A stretch of 64,000 bases of DNA from Planctomyces sp. SH-PL62 (GCF_001610895.1 NZ_CP011273.1:5766001-5830000); one strand, 5' to 3'; shown: positions 1 through 9,470, numbered from the stretch's first letter. Made by a program: numbers and translations. Notes: generated by a model from the letters alone, not told the origin.

Positions 1-433
1 CCAGCATGTTGTGGTAGGCGTAGCGGCGCCGGAGCCGGGTGTTGAGGTCGGCGATCTCGTCGACCAGGAGTCGATCCTTCAGCGCCTTCTCGACCTGATG
101 CTGGAACAGGTCCGAGTCGATCGGCTTGAGCACGAAGTCGTACGCGCCCAGCTGGATCGCCTCGACGGCCGATTCGACGCTGGCCTCGCCGCTGATGACG
201 ATGATGGTCGCCGGCAGGTCGCGCGAGCGGATCTCGCGGATCAGGTCGAGCCCGTTGACGTCGGGAAGGTTCAGGTCGGTCACGACCAGCGAGAACGACT
301 TCTCGACGAGCAGCTCCAGGGCCGCGGTGCCGTTGCGGACGATGGTCACGTCGCGACCTGGGCCTGACAGGATCTGGCCGAGCTGCTGGCAGTAGAGCTC
401 GCTGTCTTCCACGACGAGAATGCGTCGATCCAT
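1..433 (-). CDS. NtrC-type response regulator, 3' end outside window
   Basis: The first 144 residues are visible on the minus strand, starting at ATG 433. Residues 1-120 form a receiver domain: acidic pocket at E9/D10, phospho-acceptor D53 in VVTDLNLPD, S81 in ISGEA and K103 in VLKPID. After it comes a linker helix (LVDEIADLNTRLRRRY, then AYHNML), which matches the segment that joins receiver and AAA+ domains in sigma-54 activators of the NtrC/AtoC family. The ATPase and DNA-binding domains would lie beyond the window edge, so the class is inferred from the linker only. It is transcribed away from the DUF5076 gene. The cognate histidine kinase is not in the window. Confidence 0.85.
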   Translation of the reverse strand, partial: MDRRILVVEDSELYCQQLGQILSGPGRDVTIVRNGTAALELLVEKSFSLVVTDLNLPDVNGLDLIREIRSRDLPATIIVISGEASVESAVEAIQLGAYDFVLKPIDSDLFQHQVEKALKDRLLVDEIADLNTRLRRRYAYHNML

Positions 434-737
434 GGCGCCCTCATCCAGTTGAGGCGATGTCCTATCCTGTTGCGGGGCCGAGGCCCATGCCGCCATGATG
501 CGAAGGAGCGGAATGCGCACTCCAACTCGATCGTCTCACTACTGACTATACCAGGCCGCCAAGACCGATCAACCCCGAAAACCCCGCCGCCCCCCCGGAT
601 TCTCCGCGGTCTCCGGCTTGCGGGGACGGCCGCCGTCCTGTCGCGGCGGCATGCCTGGAAAGGTACAATGACGCCGGCCCGACCCCTGGTGGCCGACCCG
701 GTCGGCTCCCGCGAACTCTCATGAGGAACCACCTCCG
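434..737. other. Intergenic region between divergent genes
   Basis: This gap separates the response regulator (minus) from the DUF5076 gene (plus). It is GC-rich and holds no convincing ORF. A TACAAT hexamer at 664-669 could be a -10 element for the downstream gene, but I see no matching -35 at 16-18 bases, so no promoter is called. Confidence 0.4.
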
Positions 738-1025
738 ATGTCCGCCCCGACCGGCCCCCTGCCCCCGCCCGCCCACGTCGCGCTCGACCCCCGAGCGGTC
801 GAGATCGCGCGGGTCTGGATCACCTCCGAGGGCCAGCGCGCCAGCCTGGCGGCGACGCTCTGGGACGACCCGGCGGCCTGGGGCCTGATGCTCGTCGACC
901 TGGCGCGGCAGGTCGCGGAAGCCTACGCGAAGGAGCAAGGCGTCGAGCCCGAACAGGCCCTCGCGCGGATCCGCGAAGGGTTCGACGCCGAGTGGGACCA
1001 CCCGACCGACGCCGCCGACGAGTGA
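738..1025 (+). CDS. DUF5076 family protein
   Basis: A 95-residue soluble protein with no signal peptide or membrane segment. Its pattern (LDPRAVEIARVWITSEG, then DDPAAWGLMLVDLARQVAEA) matches the small DUF5076 family as I remember it: a WG-containing centre followed by an amphipathic helix. The function of the family is not known. A GAGG sequence lies about 12 bases upstream of the ATG. The gene ends seven bases before the stop of the convergent FAD oxidoreductase, so the two probably share a termination region. Confidence 0.75.
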   Translation: MSAPTGPLPPPAHVALDPRAVEIARVWITSEGQRASLAATLWDDPAAWGLMLVDLARQVAEAYAKEQGVEPEQALARIREGFDAEWDHPTDAADE

Positions 1026-1032
1026 CCGCCTC

Positions 1033-2889
1033 TCAACGGAGCGACTCCCAGATCCTCGCCAGCAGCTCCCCGCGCGTCAGGTCGAGCGCCTGTTCCACGG
1101 TGGTCCCCGCCAGCCCCGATCGCCCCAGCCAGTCGCGGGCCTCGACCTCCGTCGGCTTCTGGTCGGGCCGCGCGAGCCAGGCGTCGGCGCCGAGATAGCC
1201 GAGGAGCGCGAGCCGCTGGACGGCCTCGAAATGGGGGTCGCCGGGCTTCGCGTCGCGGAAGAACATGAGCACCGCGCCATGCCTGAGAAGGCGATCCTGG
1301 AGGGCGTCGGCGGGCACCTTGCGGGGGGCGACGCCCGACTCGACCGCCAGCGCCGCCGCCTCGCCGGCCGCTTCGCCGAGGGCCATCCAGCAGGGCTCCA
1401 TCCGCAGGGTGCTGAAGCCGACGTGCGTCCCCGAGACCGGGACCGGGGTCAACACGCCGTCGACCCCCTTCGGCACGATCACGCCGTAAGGGATGGTGTA
1501 GGGACGGCTCGGCGAGCTGAAGAAGCCGTCGAGATGCGCCCGGCCGGGCTCGCGCTTGCGGACGGCGTGCGAGTCGAGCGCGTAGTGGCTCGCGGTGATG
1601 CTGTCGGCGTGGATCGGCGGTCGGCCGCCCGGCGTGGTCGGGATCGCGTCCTTCGCCGTGAACCAGAAGTCGCCGACGATCCGCCTCCCCTCCCGGACGT
1701 ACACCTGGCGCGGGAAGTGGCCGTTGTCGGCGAACTCGCTTTTCGCGAGGCCCCATTCGCGGCAGCGGGCGCGGAAGTCCTCCGGGAGCGACGGGTCGTT
1801 CTGCGCGAAATAGAGAAGGCCCAGCGTGTAGTCGCGCAGGCGGGCCGCGAAGCGGTCGCGCCAGTCCCAGCCGGAGGTGGGCCAGGGCCAGTTCTCCTCG
1901 GGGAGGTCGGACGAGAGGAAGTTCCAGTGCTGGTTGTTGGCGTCGACCTTGCCGTTGGGGGTGGCGACGGGGTTGAAGATCCGGCCGATGGAGTCCCAGG
2001 CCAGGGCCGTCGGCTTCGGCCCCCTGGCGTCGGCGGGGGCCGTGGTTCGGCCCTCGCGGATGTCGTCGGCCAGCGAGAGGTACTCGGCCCGATCGTAACG
2101 CTCCGGCCTGGCGACCTCCGCGCGGTCCTCGGGGTTCCTCGTCAGGCAGAGCCGGTAGTTGAACGCCTGGATGGCGTTGTCGGCCTGCCCCGTCGAGCCG
2201 GGCGCCGGGTCGGCCCCCCAGGGCTTGTAGAGCCGGCCGGCCATCGCCTCGCCGAACTCGTCGCGGCCTTCGCGACCGACGCGGTACTCGCAGCCGGCCG
2301 CCGCGGCGAGGTCCCCCTCATAGGTGGCGTCGATGAAGACCTGCGCCCGGTAGGTCTCGACGGAGCACGACGCCCGATCGCGGACCCGGATCGCGACGAC
2401 CCGACCGTCCTCCAGGTCGACGTTCTCCGGCTCGGCGTCGAACTGGCGGTTGCGGAAGACGGCCAGCCGGTCCCGGCGCTCGGCGAGCAGGGCTTCGAAG
2501 ACCGCCTCGGCCACGCGGGGCTCGAAGTGGTAGCCGTCGGAGCAGTCGCGGACCTGCTTCGAGTCGACCCCGTAGGTCTCGACGTAATGCCGCTTCACCC
2601 GGCCGACGAACTCCAGGAACAGGCCGCCGGTCGCGCCTCGGGTCCCGATGTCGGTCGCGCCGAGGCCGTTCGCCGGCAGCCCGCCGACGTGCTCCCCGCG
2701 CTCCAGGATCGCGGCCGACCGCCCGGCCCTCGCCGCCGCGACCCCCGCCATGATCCCGCCGGGCGTCGCGCCGACGACCACCACGTCGAACGTCGCCTCG
2801 GCCCCGCGAGCGGGGACGCTCGGGCCGGGAAGGATCAGGGCGAGCCCGACGACCAGGCCGGAAAGGAGACCGCGTCGTTTCTTCATCAT
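1033..2889 (-). CDS. Exported FAD-dependent oxidoreductase (FAD_oxidored family)
   Basis: The start at 2889 gives 618 residues beginning MMKKRRGLLSGLVVGLALIL, a clear signal peptide ending near ARGAEA. Directly after it is a dinucleotide-binding motif, FDVVVVGATPGGIMAGVAA, and an E-R-G segment typical of the FAD ADP-ribose site. Further on, AQVFIDATYEGDLAAAAG is the signature of the FAD_oxidored family (PF12831-like) common in planctomycetes, whose members are often found near polysaccharide-degradation genes. Substrate is unknown. A longer in-frame start at 3015 exists, but it would put 42 basic residues before the signal peptide and is rejected. Confidence 0.85.
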   Translation of the reverse strand: MMKKRRGLLSGLVVGLALILPGPSVPARGAEATFDVVVVGATPGGIMAGVAAARAGRSAAILERGEHVGGLPANGLGATDIGTRGATGGLFLEFVGRVKRHYVETYGVDSKQVRDCSDGYHFEPRVAEAVFEALLAERRDRLAVFRNRQFDAEPENVDLEDGRVVAIRVRDRASCSVETYRAQVFIDATYEGDLAAAAGCEYRVGREGRDEFGEAMAGRLYKPWGADPAPGSTGQADNAIQAFNYRLCLTRNPEDRAEVARPERYDRAEYLSLADDIREGRTTAPADARGPKPTALAWDSIGRIFNPVATPNGKVDANNQHWNFLSSDLPEENWPWPTSGWDWRDRFAARLRDYTLGLLYFAQNDPSLPEDFRARCREWGLAKSEFADNGHFPRQVYVREGRRIVGDFWFTAKDAIPTTPGGRPPIHADSITASHYALDSHAVRKREPGRAHLDGFFSSPSRPYTIPYGVIVPKGVDGVLTPVPVSGTHVGFSTLRMEPCWMALGEAAGEAAALAVESGVAPRKVPADALQDRLLRHGAVLMFFRDAKPGDPHFEAVQRLALLGYLGADAWLARPDQKPTEVEARDWLGRSGLAGTTVEQALDLTRGELLARIWESLR

Positions 2890-3080
2890 TTCATCGACCG
2901 TTGCGAGACCTCGGGACGTTCGGGACCACCCCGACCGCCGCCGAGTATGCGCGCGGAATTCGCCGGCCGCAACCGCCCGGCACCCCTGGAATCCGGCCGT
3001 CGATCGGGCGAACATGGCAGGTCGCCGCGAACTTCGCGCGAGGCCCCGCGTCCGGGAGAGGGTCGAATCGAGGAGGTCTC

Positions 3081-4238
3081 ATGCTCCGCCGCGAACTGCT
3101 CCGTCTCCTGGCGTCCGCCCCCCTGCTCGGCCGGTTCCGAGCCTGGAGCGGATTCCCCCAGGCTTCGGCGGGCGACGGCCCGAACGCGGCGGCCGTTTAT
3201 CGTCGGGCGTTCGCGTGGGTGGACGGCGTGCCGTCGGACCAGTGGGGGGAAGCGCGTGAGGCGTTGGCGGCTTCGAAGCTCGGGCCGCAGGTCGATCGCT
3301 GGATCGAGCAGGCCCGACCCGCGCTGGAGGCCCTCCGCGAGGCGGCGAAGATCGAGCCCTGCCGGTGGGGCGACGAGGCGATGACGGCCGACGTCATCGA
3401 CCGCGATCGGCTCCGGATCGCCAACCGCCACCTCGTGCGCGTCGCCTGCCTGTCCGCGCGTCGGCACGCCGAGGCGAGGCGGTTCGAGGAGGCGTTCGAC
3501 GACGCTTTCGCCGCCCTGGCCTTCACGCGGCGGGTGGGGGCCGACGGGCCGATGATCGCCCGGCTGTTCGAGTGCGCCGTCGAGGTCGTGACGCTCAGGA
3601 CGCTGGGCCGCCTCCTCCCGCTCCTGGACCGCCAGGCCCTCGACTCGCTGGCCCGGCGGCTCGACGCCCTCCCCCCGCTCGCGCCGGTCTCGGCGACGAT
3701 CGGCCCCGAGTCGCGGTACATCCTGAACCGCGTGCGCGCGGGCCTCGCCGAGTCCGGCCCAGTTCTGAGCGACGACGACTGGCGACGGCTCGGGTACGCC
3801 GAGGACGAGGCCGACGCCGCGACGCTCAAGGCCCTGACCGGCGGCGACCGCGACCGGCTGCTCGCCCACCTGGACGCGACGGCTCCGGCCTTCGCCGAGC
3901 TGGGCCGTCGCCTGGACCTCCCCCGCCCCGAGCTGGACGCGGCGGTTGCGGAGTTCGTCCGGTCTCGTCGCGAGACCGACCCGATTCCGGCGAGCCTCGC
4001 CGGGAACGCCCGAGGGGTCCGCGACGCCGTCGACCGGGCGGGCCTGCACTTCGCGATGCTCCGCGCCGGGCTGGTCCTCGTCCGCGACGGCGAGCCGGCG
4101 TTCCGGGCGCTTCGCGACCCGTTCGGCGACGGCCCGTTCGGGCTCGAAGGCAGCCGGAAGGGGGGCTGGACCCTCCACTCGGCGCTCCCGGAGGGAGACG
4201 CGCCGGCGACCCTTTTCCAGGTCGGCGATCCGGGCTGA
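3081..4238 (+). CDS. Exported protein of unknown function
   Basis: A 385-residue protein that I do not recognise. The start at 3081 is set by a strong AGGAGG ribosome-binding site 5 bases upstream. The N-terminus (MLRRELLRLLASAPLLGRF) resembles a signal or Tat-like leader without a clear twin-arginine core. The rest is helical and rich in Arg, Leu and Asp, with repeated LARRLDALPPL-like stretches suggesting a solenoid or all-alpha fold. It is divergent from the FAD oxidoreductase and upstream of a DUF1559 gene; no operon link is evident because 237 bases follow it. Confidence 0.75.
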   Translation: MLRRELLRLLASAPLLGRFRAWSGFPQASAGDGPNAAAVYRRAFAWVDGVPSDQWGEAREALAASKLGPQVDRWIEQARPALEALREAAKIEPCRWGDEAMTADVIDRDRLRIANRHLVRVACLSARRHAEARRFEEAFDDAFAALAFTRRVGADGPMIARLFECAVEVVTLRTLGRLLPLLDRQALDSLARRLDALPPLAPVSATIGPESRYILNRVRAGLAESGPVLSDDDWRRLGYAEDEADAATLKALTGGDRDRLLAHLDATAPAFAELGRRLDLPRPELDAAVAEFVRSRRETDPIPASLAGNARGVRDAVDRAGLHFAMLRAGLVLVRDGEPAFRALRDPFGDGPFGLEGSRKGGWTLHSALPEGDAPATLFQVGDPG

Positions 4239-4475
4239 CGGGCCTCCCGGCCCCGCTTCCCGACCCCCCCGACGATCGATCGCTCGGATCATGAAGATTC
4301 TGTTAAGACATTGCTTGCATCAGCGGCGATGTATCCGCTAGCAACTAAATATGCTGCTCTCTCGCAGACGGGCCGACCATCGCCGTTCGGTCCGCCTCTT
4401 CCAGCGCGGCGACGCCTGTCTGCGCGCGGACTCCTGCACATCTCCTCCCTCTCTCGATCGCTGTGGAGTTCTCCC

Positions 4476-5546
4476 ATGTTTCGCCAGACTCGGATCTCGG
4501 ACGATCCCCCCCGGAAGCCCCGTCGCGGCTTCACCCTCATCGAGCTTCTGGTGGTGATCGCGATCATCGCGGTCCTGATCGCCCTGCTCCTGCCCGCCGT
4601 GCAATCGGCGCGCGAGGCCGCGCGACGGATGCAGTGCACGAACAACCTGAAGCAGATCAACCTCGCCTTGCACAACTACGTGGACGTGGTGGGGAGCTAC
4701 CCCTACGCGGGCGGGTTCGGCACCGGCGGCAAGGGCTGGGGCTGGCTGCCGATGATCCTGCCGCAGCTCGAGCAGACCTCGCTCTACAATGCCATCAACT
4801 TCATGGACAGCTGCGACTGCTCGTCGATGTCGACGGTCCGCCGGATCGTGATCAACGCGTTCTTCTGCCCCAGCGACCCGAACACGGGCCAGTTGCACAA
4901 CGACCGCACCACGCCGGGCGTCGCCTGCTTCGGCGGCGATTCGACGCGCGACAACGTGGCCGCCAATCGCCAGAACGGCATGCTCAACAACTACACGGGC
5001 AGCTACGGCGACGGCTACAACAACAACCCGGCGAACCCCTACGACACGGCCGGCGCGGGCCTCCGCTACGGCTGCGGCGGCTGCAACGCCTCGGGCTCCG
5101 CGGCCGAGACCCCGGCGGCCGACTGCATGTCCCCCACCGGCGCCTACGGCTCGGGCGCGAACCATCGCGGCCTGTTCGACTACCGGAGCGTGTCGGGGGC
5201 CGTCTCCATGTCCTCGATCACCGACGGACTCAGCAACACCTTCTCGCTGGGCGAGGTCGCCTCGGTCGTCCGCTCCCAGAGCTCGGTCTGGTACTCGAGC
5301 ACCGGCTCCACCAACGGCACCTGCCTGCCGATGAACTGGACCCTCCAGAAGTGCCTCCGCGACCCGACCTACGCCAACGCCAACAGCTGGTCCGGGCGCG
5401 GCTTCTCCAGCTTCCACTCCGGCGGGTCGAACTTCGGCATGGCCGACGGCTCGGTCCGCTACGTCAAGCAGTCGGTCGACCAGCGGACCTATAACGCGCT
5501 CGGGAGCCGCCGGGGCGGCGAGATCACCAGCTCCGACGCCTATTGA
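4476..5546 (+). CDS. DUF1559 prepilin-like exported protein
   Basis: A 356-residue protein with a type IV-prepilin N-terminus: basic leader, then [20 protein letters not shown], where cleavage after G and methylation of F are expected, followed by the planctomycete signature ARRMQCTNNLKQI. The C-terminus has FHSGGSNFGMADGSVRYV, the H-x9-DG motif of DUF1559/SBP_bac_10. The middle is rich in Asn, Gly and Cys. Such proteins occur in large paralogue families in planctomycetes and are thought to form surface or pseudopilus structures; the exact job is not known. A small lipoprotein gene starts 14 bases after its stop, a pairing often seen with this family. Confidence 0.92.
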   Translation: MFRQTRISDDPPRKPRRGFTLIELLVVIAIIAVLIALLLPAVQSAREAARRMQCTNNLKQINLALHNYVDVVGSYPYAGGFGTGGKGWGWLPMILPQLEQTSLYNAINFMDSCDCSSMSTVRRIVINAFFCPSDPNTGQLHNDRTTPGVACFGGDSTRDNVAANRQNGMLNNYTGSYGDGYNNNPANPYDTAGAGLRYGCGGCNASGSAAETPAADCMSPTGAYGSGANHRGLFDYRSVSGAVSMSSITDGLSNTFSLGEVASVVRSQSSVWYSSTGSTNGTCLPMNWTLQKCLRDPTYANANSWSGRGFSSFHSGGSNFGMADGSVRYVKQSVDQRTYNALGSRRGGEITSSDAY

Positions 5547-5560
5547 GCCGGGAGGTCGCC

Positions 5561-6043
5561 ATGCCACGTCCACATCCGATTGGAAAGCTGCTGACGGCCT
5601 CGTCGGCCGGCCTCGCCCTGGCCCTCGCGCTCGCGATGGCGCCGGGACTGGCCGGCTGCGGCGGTGAGCCGGGCCTGGTGAAGGTCACCGGCCGGGTCAC
5701 GTACAAGGGCCGGCCGGTCTCCAAGGGCCAGGTCTATTTCACCCCCGAAAAGGGGGGCCGCGCCGCCGACTCGGCCCTCGACTCCGACGGCAACTACCGC
5801 CTGGGGACCTTCGACCTGGGCGACGGCGCCTACGCCGGGTCGTACCAGGTCTCCGTCGTCTCGCGGGGCGAGGACAAGGCCCCTCCCACCGGCAAGCGAG
5901 CCAAGGCCGTGATGGAAGAAGACATGCAGGGGACGGGCGAACCGCTCATCCCCCGCAGGTATTTCTCCCCGGAATCCTCGAACCTCAAGGCCGAGGTCGC
6001 CGCCGACCGGTCGAGCAACTTCGACTTCGAGTTGACCGACTGA
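5561..6043 (+). CDS. Small lipoprotein with carboxypeptidase-regulatory-like fold
   Basis: A 160-residue protein. The start at 5561 follows a GGGAGG ribosome-binding site. A hydrophobic leader of about 35 residues ends in MAPGLAGCGG, a lipobox with the expected lipid-modified Cys. The mature part begins VKVTGRVTYKGRPVSKGQVY, the beta-sandwich opening found in carboxypeptidase-regulatory-like or transthyretin-like domains of planctomycetes. It is almost certainly co-transcribed with the preceding DUF1559 gene. A hairpin with a following TTTT lies just after the stop. Confidence 0.85.
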   Translation: MPRPHPIGKLLTASSAGLALALALAMAPGLAGCGGEPGLVKVTGRVTYKGRPVSKGQVYFTPEKGGRAADSALDSDGNYRLGTFDLGDGAYAGSYQVSVVSRGEDKAPPTGKRAKAVMEEDMQGTGEPLIPRRYFSPESSNLKAEVAADRSSNFDFELTD

Positions 6044-6081
6044 CCGGAGGGCCGAGGCTCGCCACGCCGACCGCCCGACTC

Positions 6082-6116
6082 GAAGGCCGCGCGTCACCGC
6101 GCGGCCTTCAGCTTTT
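6082..6116. terminator. Bidirectional hairpin between convergent genes
   Basis: A perfect 12-base-pair stem (GAAGGCCGCGCG at 6082-6093, TCAC loop, complement at 6098-6109) is followed on the plus strand by GCTTTT. It sits between the lipoprotein gene and the convergent esterase gene and overlaps the esterase stop codon, so it can end both transcripts. Confidence 0.75.
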
Positions 6117-7194
6117 GATCGAGGAATTCGTACGCCTTCATCCGGGCGCCGGGCTCGAACGAGTGCTCCGCGTCCGGGAATTCGGCCTGGAGGTCGTCCT
6201 CGGCGCGGTAGAGGGCGTAGATCGGCCGGGCGGCGCGGAGGCAGACGCGGACGCCGTCGACGTCGAAGTTGGCGTCGTGCAGGGGAGAGCAGGTGAAGAA
6301 CGGCCGGGGGGCCAGCGCCCCGATCAGCTCGGGGAAGTCGAAGGGAATCCGCTTGAGATCCAGGCCGTACACCTCGCGGAGCCGGGGCATGTACCCCTTG
6401 TGCGACCAGCCGGCGACGTCCCCTTTATAGTAATAGGGGAAGGCGTTGAACCCGCACGAGGAGACGACGACCTTGAGCCGGGGCTCGAAGGCCGCCGTGA
6501 AGATGGCGTTGTGTCCTCCCAGCGAATGGCCGATGACGCCGATCCGCTCGGGGTCGACCTCGGAAAGCGAGGCGAGCAGGTCCACCGCCCGCTTGTTGTT
6601 CCAGATCGCCTTCATGGAGGCGCTGGCGTAGCCCATCTTGTAGACGTCGCGATGGTACTCGCCGAAGTTGGGGTAGTCCGGGGCGATCACGACGTACCCC
6701 CTCTGGGCCAGCTCGCGGGCGTACCAGAGGTCGGGCTTCCCGCCCAGGCCGGCCGGCTCGTCCTTGCCGATCGCCACGGTCTGATGCAGGGCGAGCATCG
6801 CCGGCCGCTTCGGGGCCTCGCCGTCCTCCGGGGCGTCGGGGATCAGGAGCCAGGCCGGGACCCGGTCGCCGGGCTCGGCCTGGAACTCGACCTTCTTGCG
6901 GACGTACCCCTCCTCCGGGAACTCCGCGAGGACCTTCCAGTCCAGCGGGGCGAGCCGCTCGGGACCGGGGAGCGGACCCATGACCTCCTGGAGGTGGGCC
7001 AGGATGTGGCCCCGGCGCACCTCCCAATCGGCGGTGCTCTCCACGGGCCTCTGGCCCCCCTCCGCGTCGCGGACGACCAGCAGGTTCCCGTGGTCCGGGT
7101 AGTCCGGGGGGGCCTCCCCCCGCGCGGGAAGGGCGATCGACCAGAGGGTCGCCAGGAGCAGGAGCGGGTTGCGTGATCGTCGGGTCGAGCCCAT
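6094..7194 (-). CDS. Exported alpha/beta-hydrolase (acetyl xylan esterase-like)
   Basis: The start at 7194 gives 366 residues with a signal peptide (RNPLLLLATLWSIALPARGE). The core is an alpha/beta-hydrolase: the nucleophile elbow is GVIGHSLGGHNAIF (Ser of GHSLGG), the likely catalytic acid is in SPLHDANFDVDG and the catalytic His in FPDAEHSFEPG. The layout resembles the exported dienelactone-hydrolase/acetyl esterase proteins that planctomycetes use on polysaccharides; the real substrate is unknown. A perfect TATAAT lies about 59 bases upstream of the start. A longer reading frame reaches 7350 from a TTG codon, but that extension is basic and precedes the signal peptide. Confidence 0.85.
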   Translation of the reverse strand: MGSTRRSRNPLLLLATLWSIALPARGEAPPDYPDHGNLLVVRDAEGGQRPVESTADWEVRRGHILAHLQEVMGPLPGPERLAPLDWKVLAEFPEEGYVRKKVEFQAEPGDRVPAWLLIPDAPEDGEAPKRPAMLALHQTVAIGKDEPAGLGGKPDLWYARELAQRGYVVIAPDYPNFGEYHRDVYKMGYASASMKAIWNNKRAVDLLASLSEVDPERIGVIGHSLGGHNAIFTAAFEPRLKVVVSSCGFNAFPYYYKGDVAGWSHKGYMPRLREVYGLDLKRIPFDFPELIGALAPRPFFTCSPLHDANFDVDGVRVCLRAARPIYALYRAEDDLQAEFPDAEHSFEPGARMKAYEFLDQKLKAAR

Positions 7195-7514
7195 CGTCGG
7201 CCTCTCGTCGTGTCGTGCCGGGATCGCCGTCGGGAGGTCGACGGCCGGGGTCATTATACGATGGGGCCGTCGGCCGACGAGTGCGGGGCGGCCTCTTCCA
7301 TGTCGAGGGCACGCGCCCGCCCGCCGCGGTCGCATCCGGGTTTTCCCCAAGTCGCTCTGGACGAAAGGGGCGGACTGGGGTCAACTCAGCGGATCGCGAA
7401 CAAGGGACCGGCGCGCCCCGAGGCGGTACGCGATCCGCGATCGCGATCGAGGGTGCGGGCGCACGGAGGTGTCGCCGAGGCGGTCCTCGACGGCCGGGAT
7501 TCAAGGAGGAACTG
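7195..7514. other. Divergent intergenic region
   Basis: It separates the esterase (minus) from the TlpA-like gene (plus). A minus-strand TATAAT is at 7253-7258. On the plus strand I see only the AAGGAGG ribosome-binding site at 7503-7509 and no clear promoter. Confidence 0.4.
7253..7281 (-). promoter_or_regulatory. Candidate promoter of the esterase gene
   Basis: A consensus TATAAT (7258 to 7253 on the minus strand) stands out in this GC-rich DNA, 59 bases from the esterase start. The -35 region at 17 bases (CTCGTC) is a poor match, so either the promoter needs an activator or only the -10 is conserved. Confidence 0.45.
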
Positions 7515-9470
7515 ATGCGGAGACTCGGATACGCGGCGGCCTTGGCGGTCTGGTTGGGGGCGGGTTCGTCCGCGACCCGCGCCGCCGACCTCTCGCCGCA
7601 GAAGATGCTGGAGATCAAGCCGACGCAGCAGAGCGGCGTCGATTACGAGACGCCCGCCGACCAGGCCGGGATCGACGCCTGCAAGGTGGAGACGGTGACC
7701 GACGCCCAGAAGCGGGCCGTCGGCTACGCCCTGCGCGACGGCCAGGGGAAGCTGCTGCGCCGGTTCATCAGCACCAACGGCGGCAAGAGCCTGACCCAGT
7801 GGAGCTACTACCAGGACGGCTTCGAGGTCTATCGCGAGAGCGACGTCGACGGCGACCGCCGTCTCGACGAGTGCCGCTGGATGAACACCGGCGGCACCCG
7901 GATCGCCGTCGTCCAGGGGAACAAGATCGTCGGCTGGAAGCGACTCTCGGCCGAGGAAGCCACCAAGGTCGCCGTCCAGGCCCTGTCGGCCGGCGACGCC
8001 TCGCTGGTCGACTCCCTGGTCGCCACGTCTGAGGAACTGACCGCCGCCGGGCTCCCCAAGGAGGTCGTCGCCCGGGTCGCCTCCGCCCCGGAGAAGCGGG
8101 CCGAGCAGGTCGCGGCCCTGACCGCCGCGCTGAAGGCCGGGGGCGAGAAGCTCGCCTGGAACCGGTTCGACGGCGCGATGCCCCACGCCATCCCCGCCGA
8201 CCCCGAGGTGGGGGTCGCCAAGGACCTGGTGCTCTATGAGAACGCCATGATCTTCACGAGCGCCCCGGCCGCCGCCGGCGCCCAGCCCGCCAAGCTCTCG
8301 ATGCTCCAGGTCCCCGAGCTGATCCAGCTCGGCGAGGTCTGGAAGTTCGTCGAGCTGCCCCGCTCCGTCGACCCCGAGAAGCCGGTGGTCGCCGCCGCCG
8401 CGGGCATCCGCGCCTCGCTCTACGAGACCGTCGGCGGCGCCGGCCCCGGCGGCCACGACGAGGCCATGGAGGCCCCCCTCCGCGCCCTGGCCGAGTTCGA
8501 CAAGGCCAACAACGCCGCCATCCTCGGCGGCGACAAGCGCGAGGTCGCCCAGTTCCACCTCAAGCGGATCCCGCTCCTGAAGGCCGTCGCCGACGCCGCC
8601 GGCGACGCCGAGGAGAAGCTCAGCTACAACAAGCAGTCGGTCGACAGCCTCGTCTCCGCCTATCAGACCGGCGTCTATCCCAAGGGCCGCGAGGCGCTCG
8701 ACGCCGTCGTCAAGGCCGGCGGCCCCCTCGCCTCCTACGCCTCCTACCGCCTGATCGGCGCCGACTTCGTCATGCGCAACGAGGAGCCCAACGGCAACTT
8801 CGTCGCCAACCAGAAGAAGTGGATGGGAGACCTGGAGGAGTTCCTCAAGCTGTTCCCCAAGGCCGACGAGGCGTCCGAGGTCTGGCTCCAGCTCGGCAGC
8901 TCCAACGAGTTCAACGCCGAGGAGGACAAGGCCCGCGAGGATTACAAGAAGCTCGTCGAGGACTTCCCCGAGACCCTCGCCGGCAAGAAGGCCGCCGGCG
9001 CGCTGCGGCGGCTGGACCTCGAAGGCAAGTCGTTCTCCATCAAGGGCGACGGGGCCGACGGGACCACCGTCGACACCGCCGCGATCTCGGGCAAGACGGT
9101 CCTCGTGGTCTTCTGGGCCTCGTGGGGCGGCCAGTCGGTCCGCCGCGAACTCCCCGACCTGATCAAGATCGCCGAGAAGAACGCCGACAAGGGCTTCCAG
9201 ATCGTCGGCGTCTGCCTCGACAACGACAAGGCCGACCTCGAAGCCTTCCAGAAGGAGCACAACCTCCCCTGGCCCCAGATCTTCGAGCCCAACGGCATCG
9301 ACGGCCGCCTCGCCGTCGAATACGGGATCATCTCGCTGCCGACGATGTTCCTGGTCGACGCCCAGGGCAAGGTCGTCAACCGCAACCTCCGCTCCGCGTC
9401 CGAGGTCGAGCGCCAGCTCGAAAAGACCCTCGCCGCCAAGCCCGCCGGCGTCGCCCTCGGCGTCAAGTAA
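7515..9470 (+). CDS. Exported TlpA/thioredoxin-like protein with lost CxxC
   Basis: The start at 7515 follows an AAGGAGG site and gives 651 residues with a signal peptide (RLGYAAALAVWLGAGSSATR). The first 500 residues are helical and include TPR-like stretches (FLKLFPKADEASEVWLQLGS). The last 140 residues are a thioredoxin fold of the TlpA/AhpC-TSA type: TVLVVFWASWGGQSVRRELP, then IVGVCLDNDKADLEAF, and the cis-proline in ISLPTMFLVD. The place normally held by CGPC reads GGQS, so both redox cysteines are missing. A disulfide reductase role is therefore unlikely; a binding or chaperone role is possible. Confidence 0.85.
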   Translation: MRRLGYAAALAVWLGAGSSATRAADLSPQKMLEIKPTQQSGVDYETPADQAGIDACKVETVTDAQKRAVGYALRDGQGKLLRRFISTNGGKSLTQWSYYQDGFEVYRESDVDGDRRLDECRWMNTGGTRIAVVQGNKIVGWKRLSAEEATKVAVQALSAGDASLVDSLVATSEELTAAGLPKEVVARVASAPEKRAEQVAALTAALKAGGEKLAWNRFDGAMPHAIPADPEVGVAKDLVLYENAMIFTSAPAAAGAQPAKLSMLQVPELIQLGEVWKFVELPRSVDPEKPVVAAAAGIRASLYETVGGAGPGGHDEAMEAPLRALAEFDKANNAAILGGDKREVAQFHLKRIPLLKAVADAAGDAEEKLSYNKQSVDSLVSAYQTGVYPKGREALDAVVKAGGPLASYASYRLIGADFVMRNEEPNGNFVANQKKWMGDLEEFLKLFPKADEASEVWLQLGSSNEFNAEEDKAREDYKKLVEDFPETLAGKKAAGALRRLDLEGKSFSIKGDGADGTTVDTAAISGKTVLVVFWASWGGQSVRRELPDLIKIAEKNADKGFQIVGVCLDNDKADLEAFQKEHNLPWPQIFEPNGIDGRLAVEYGIISLPTMFLVDAQGKVVNRNLRSASEVERQLEKTLAAKPAGVALGVK

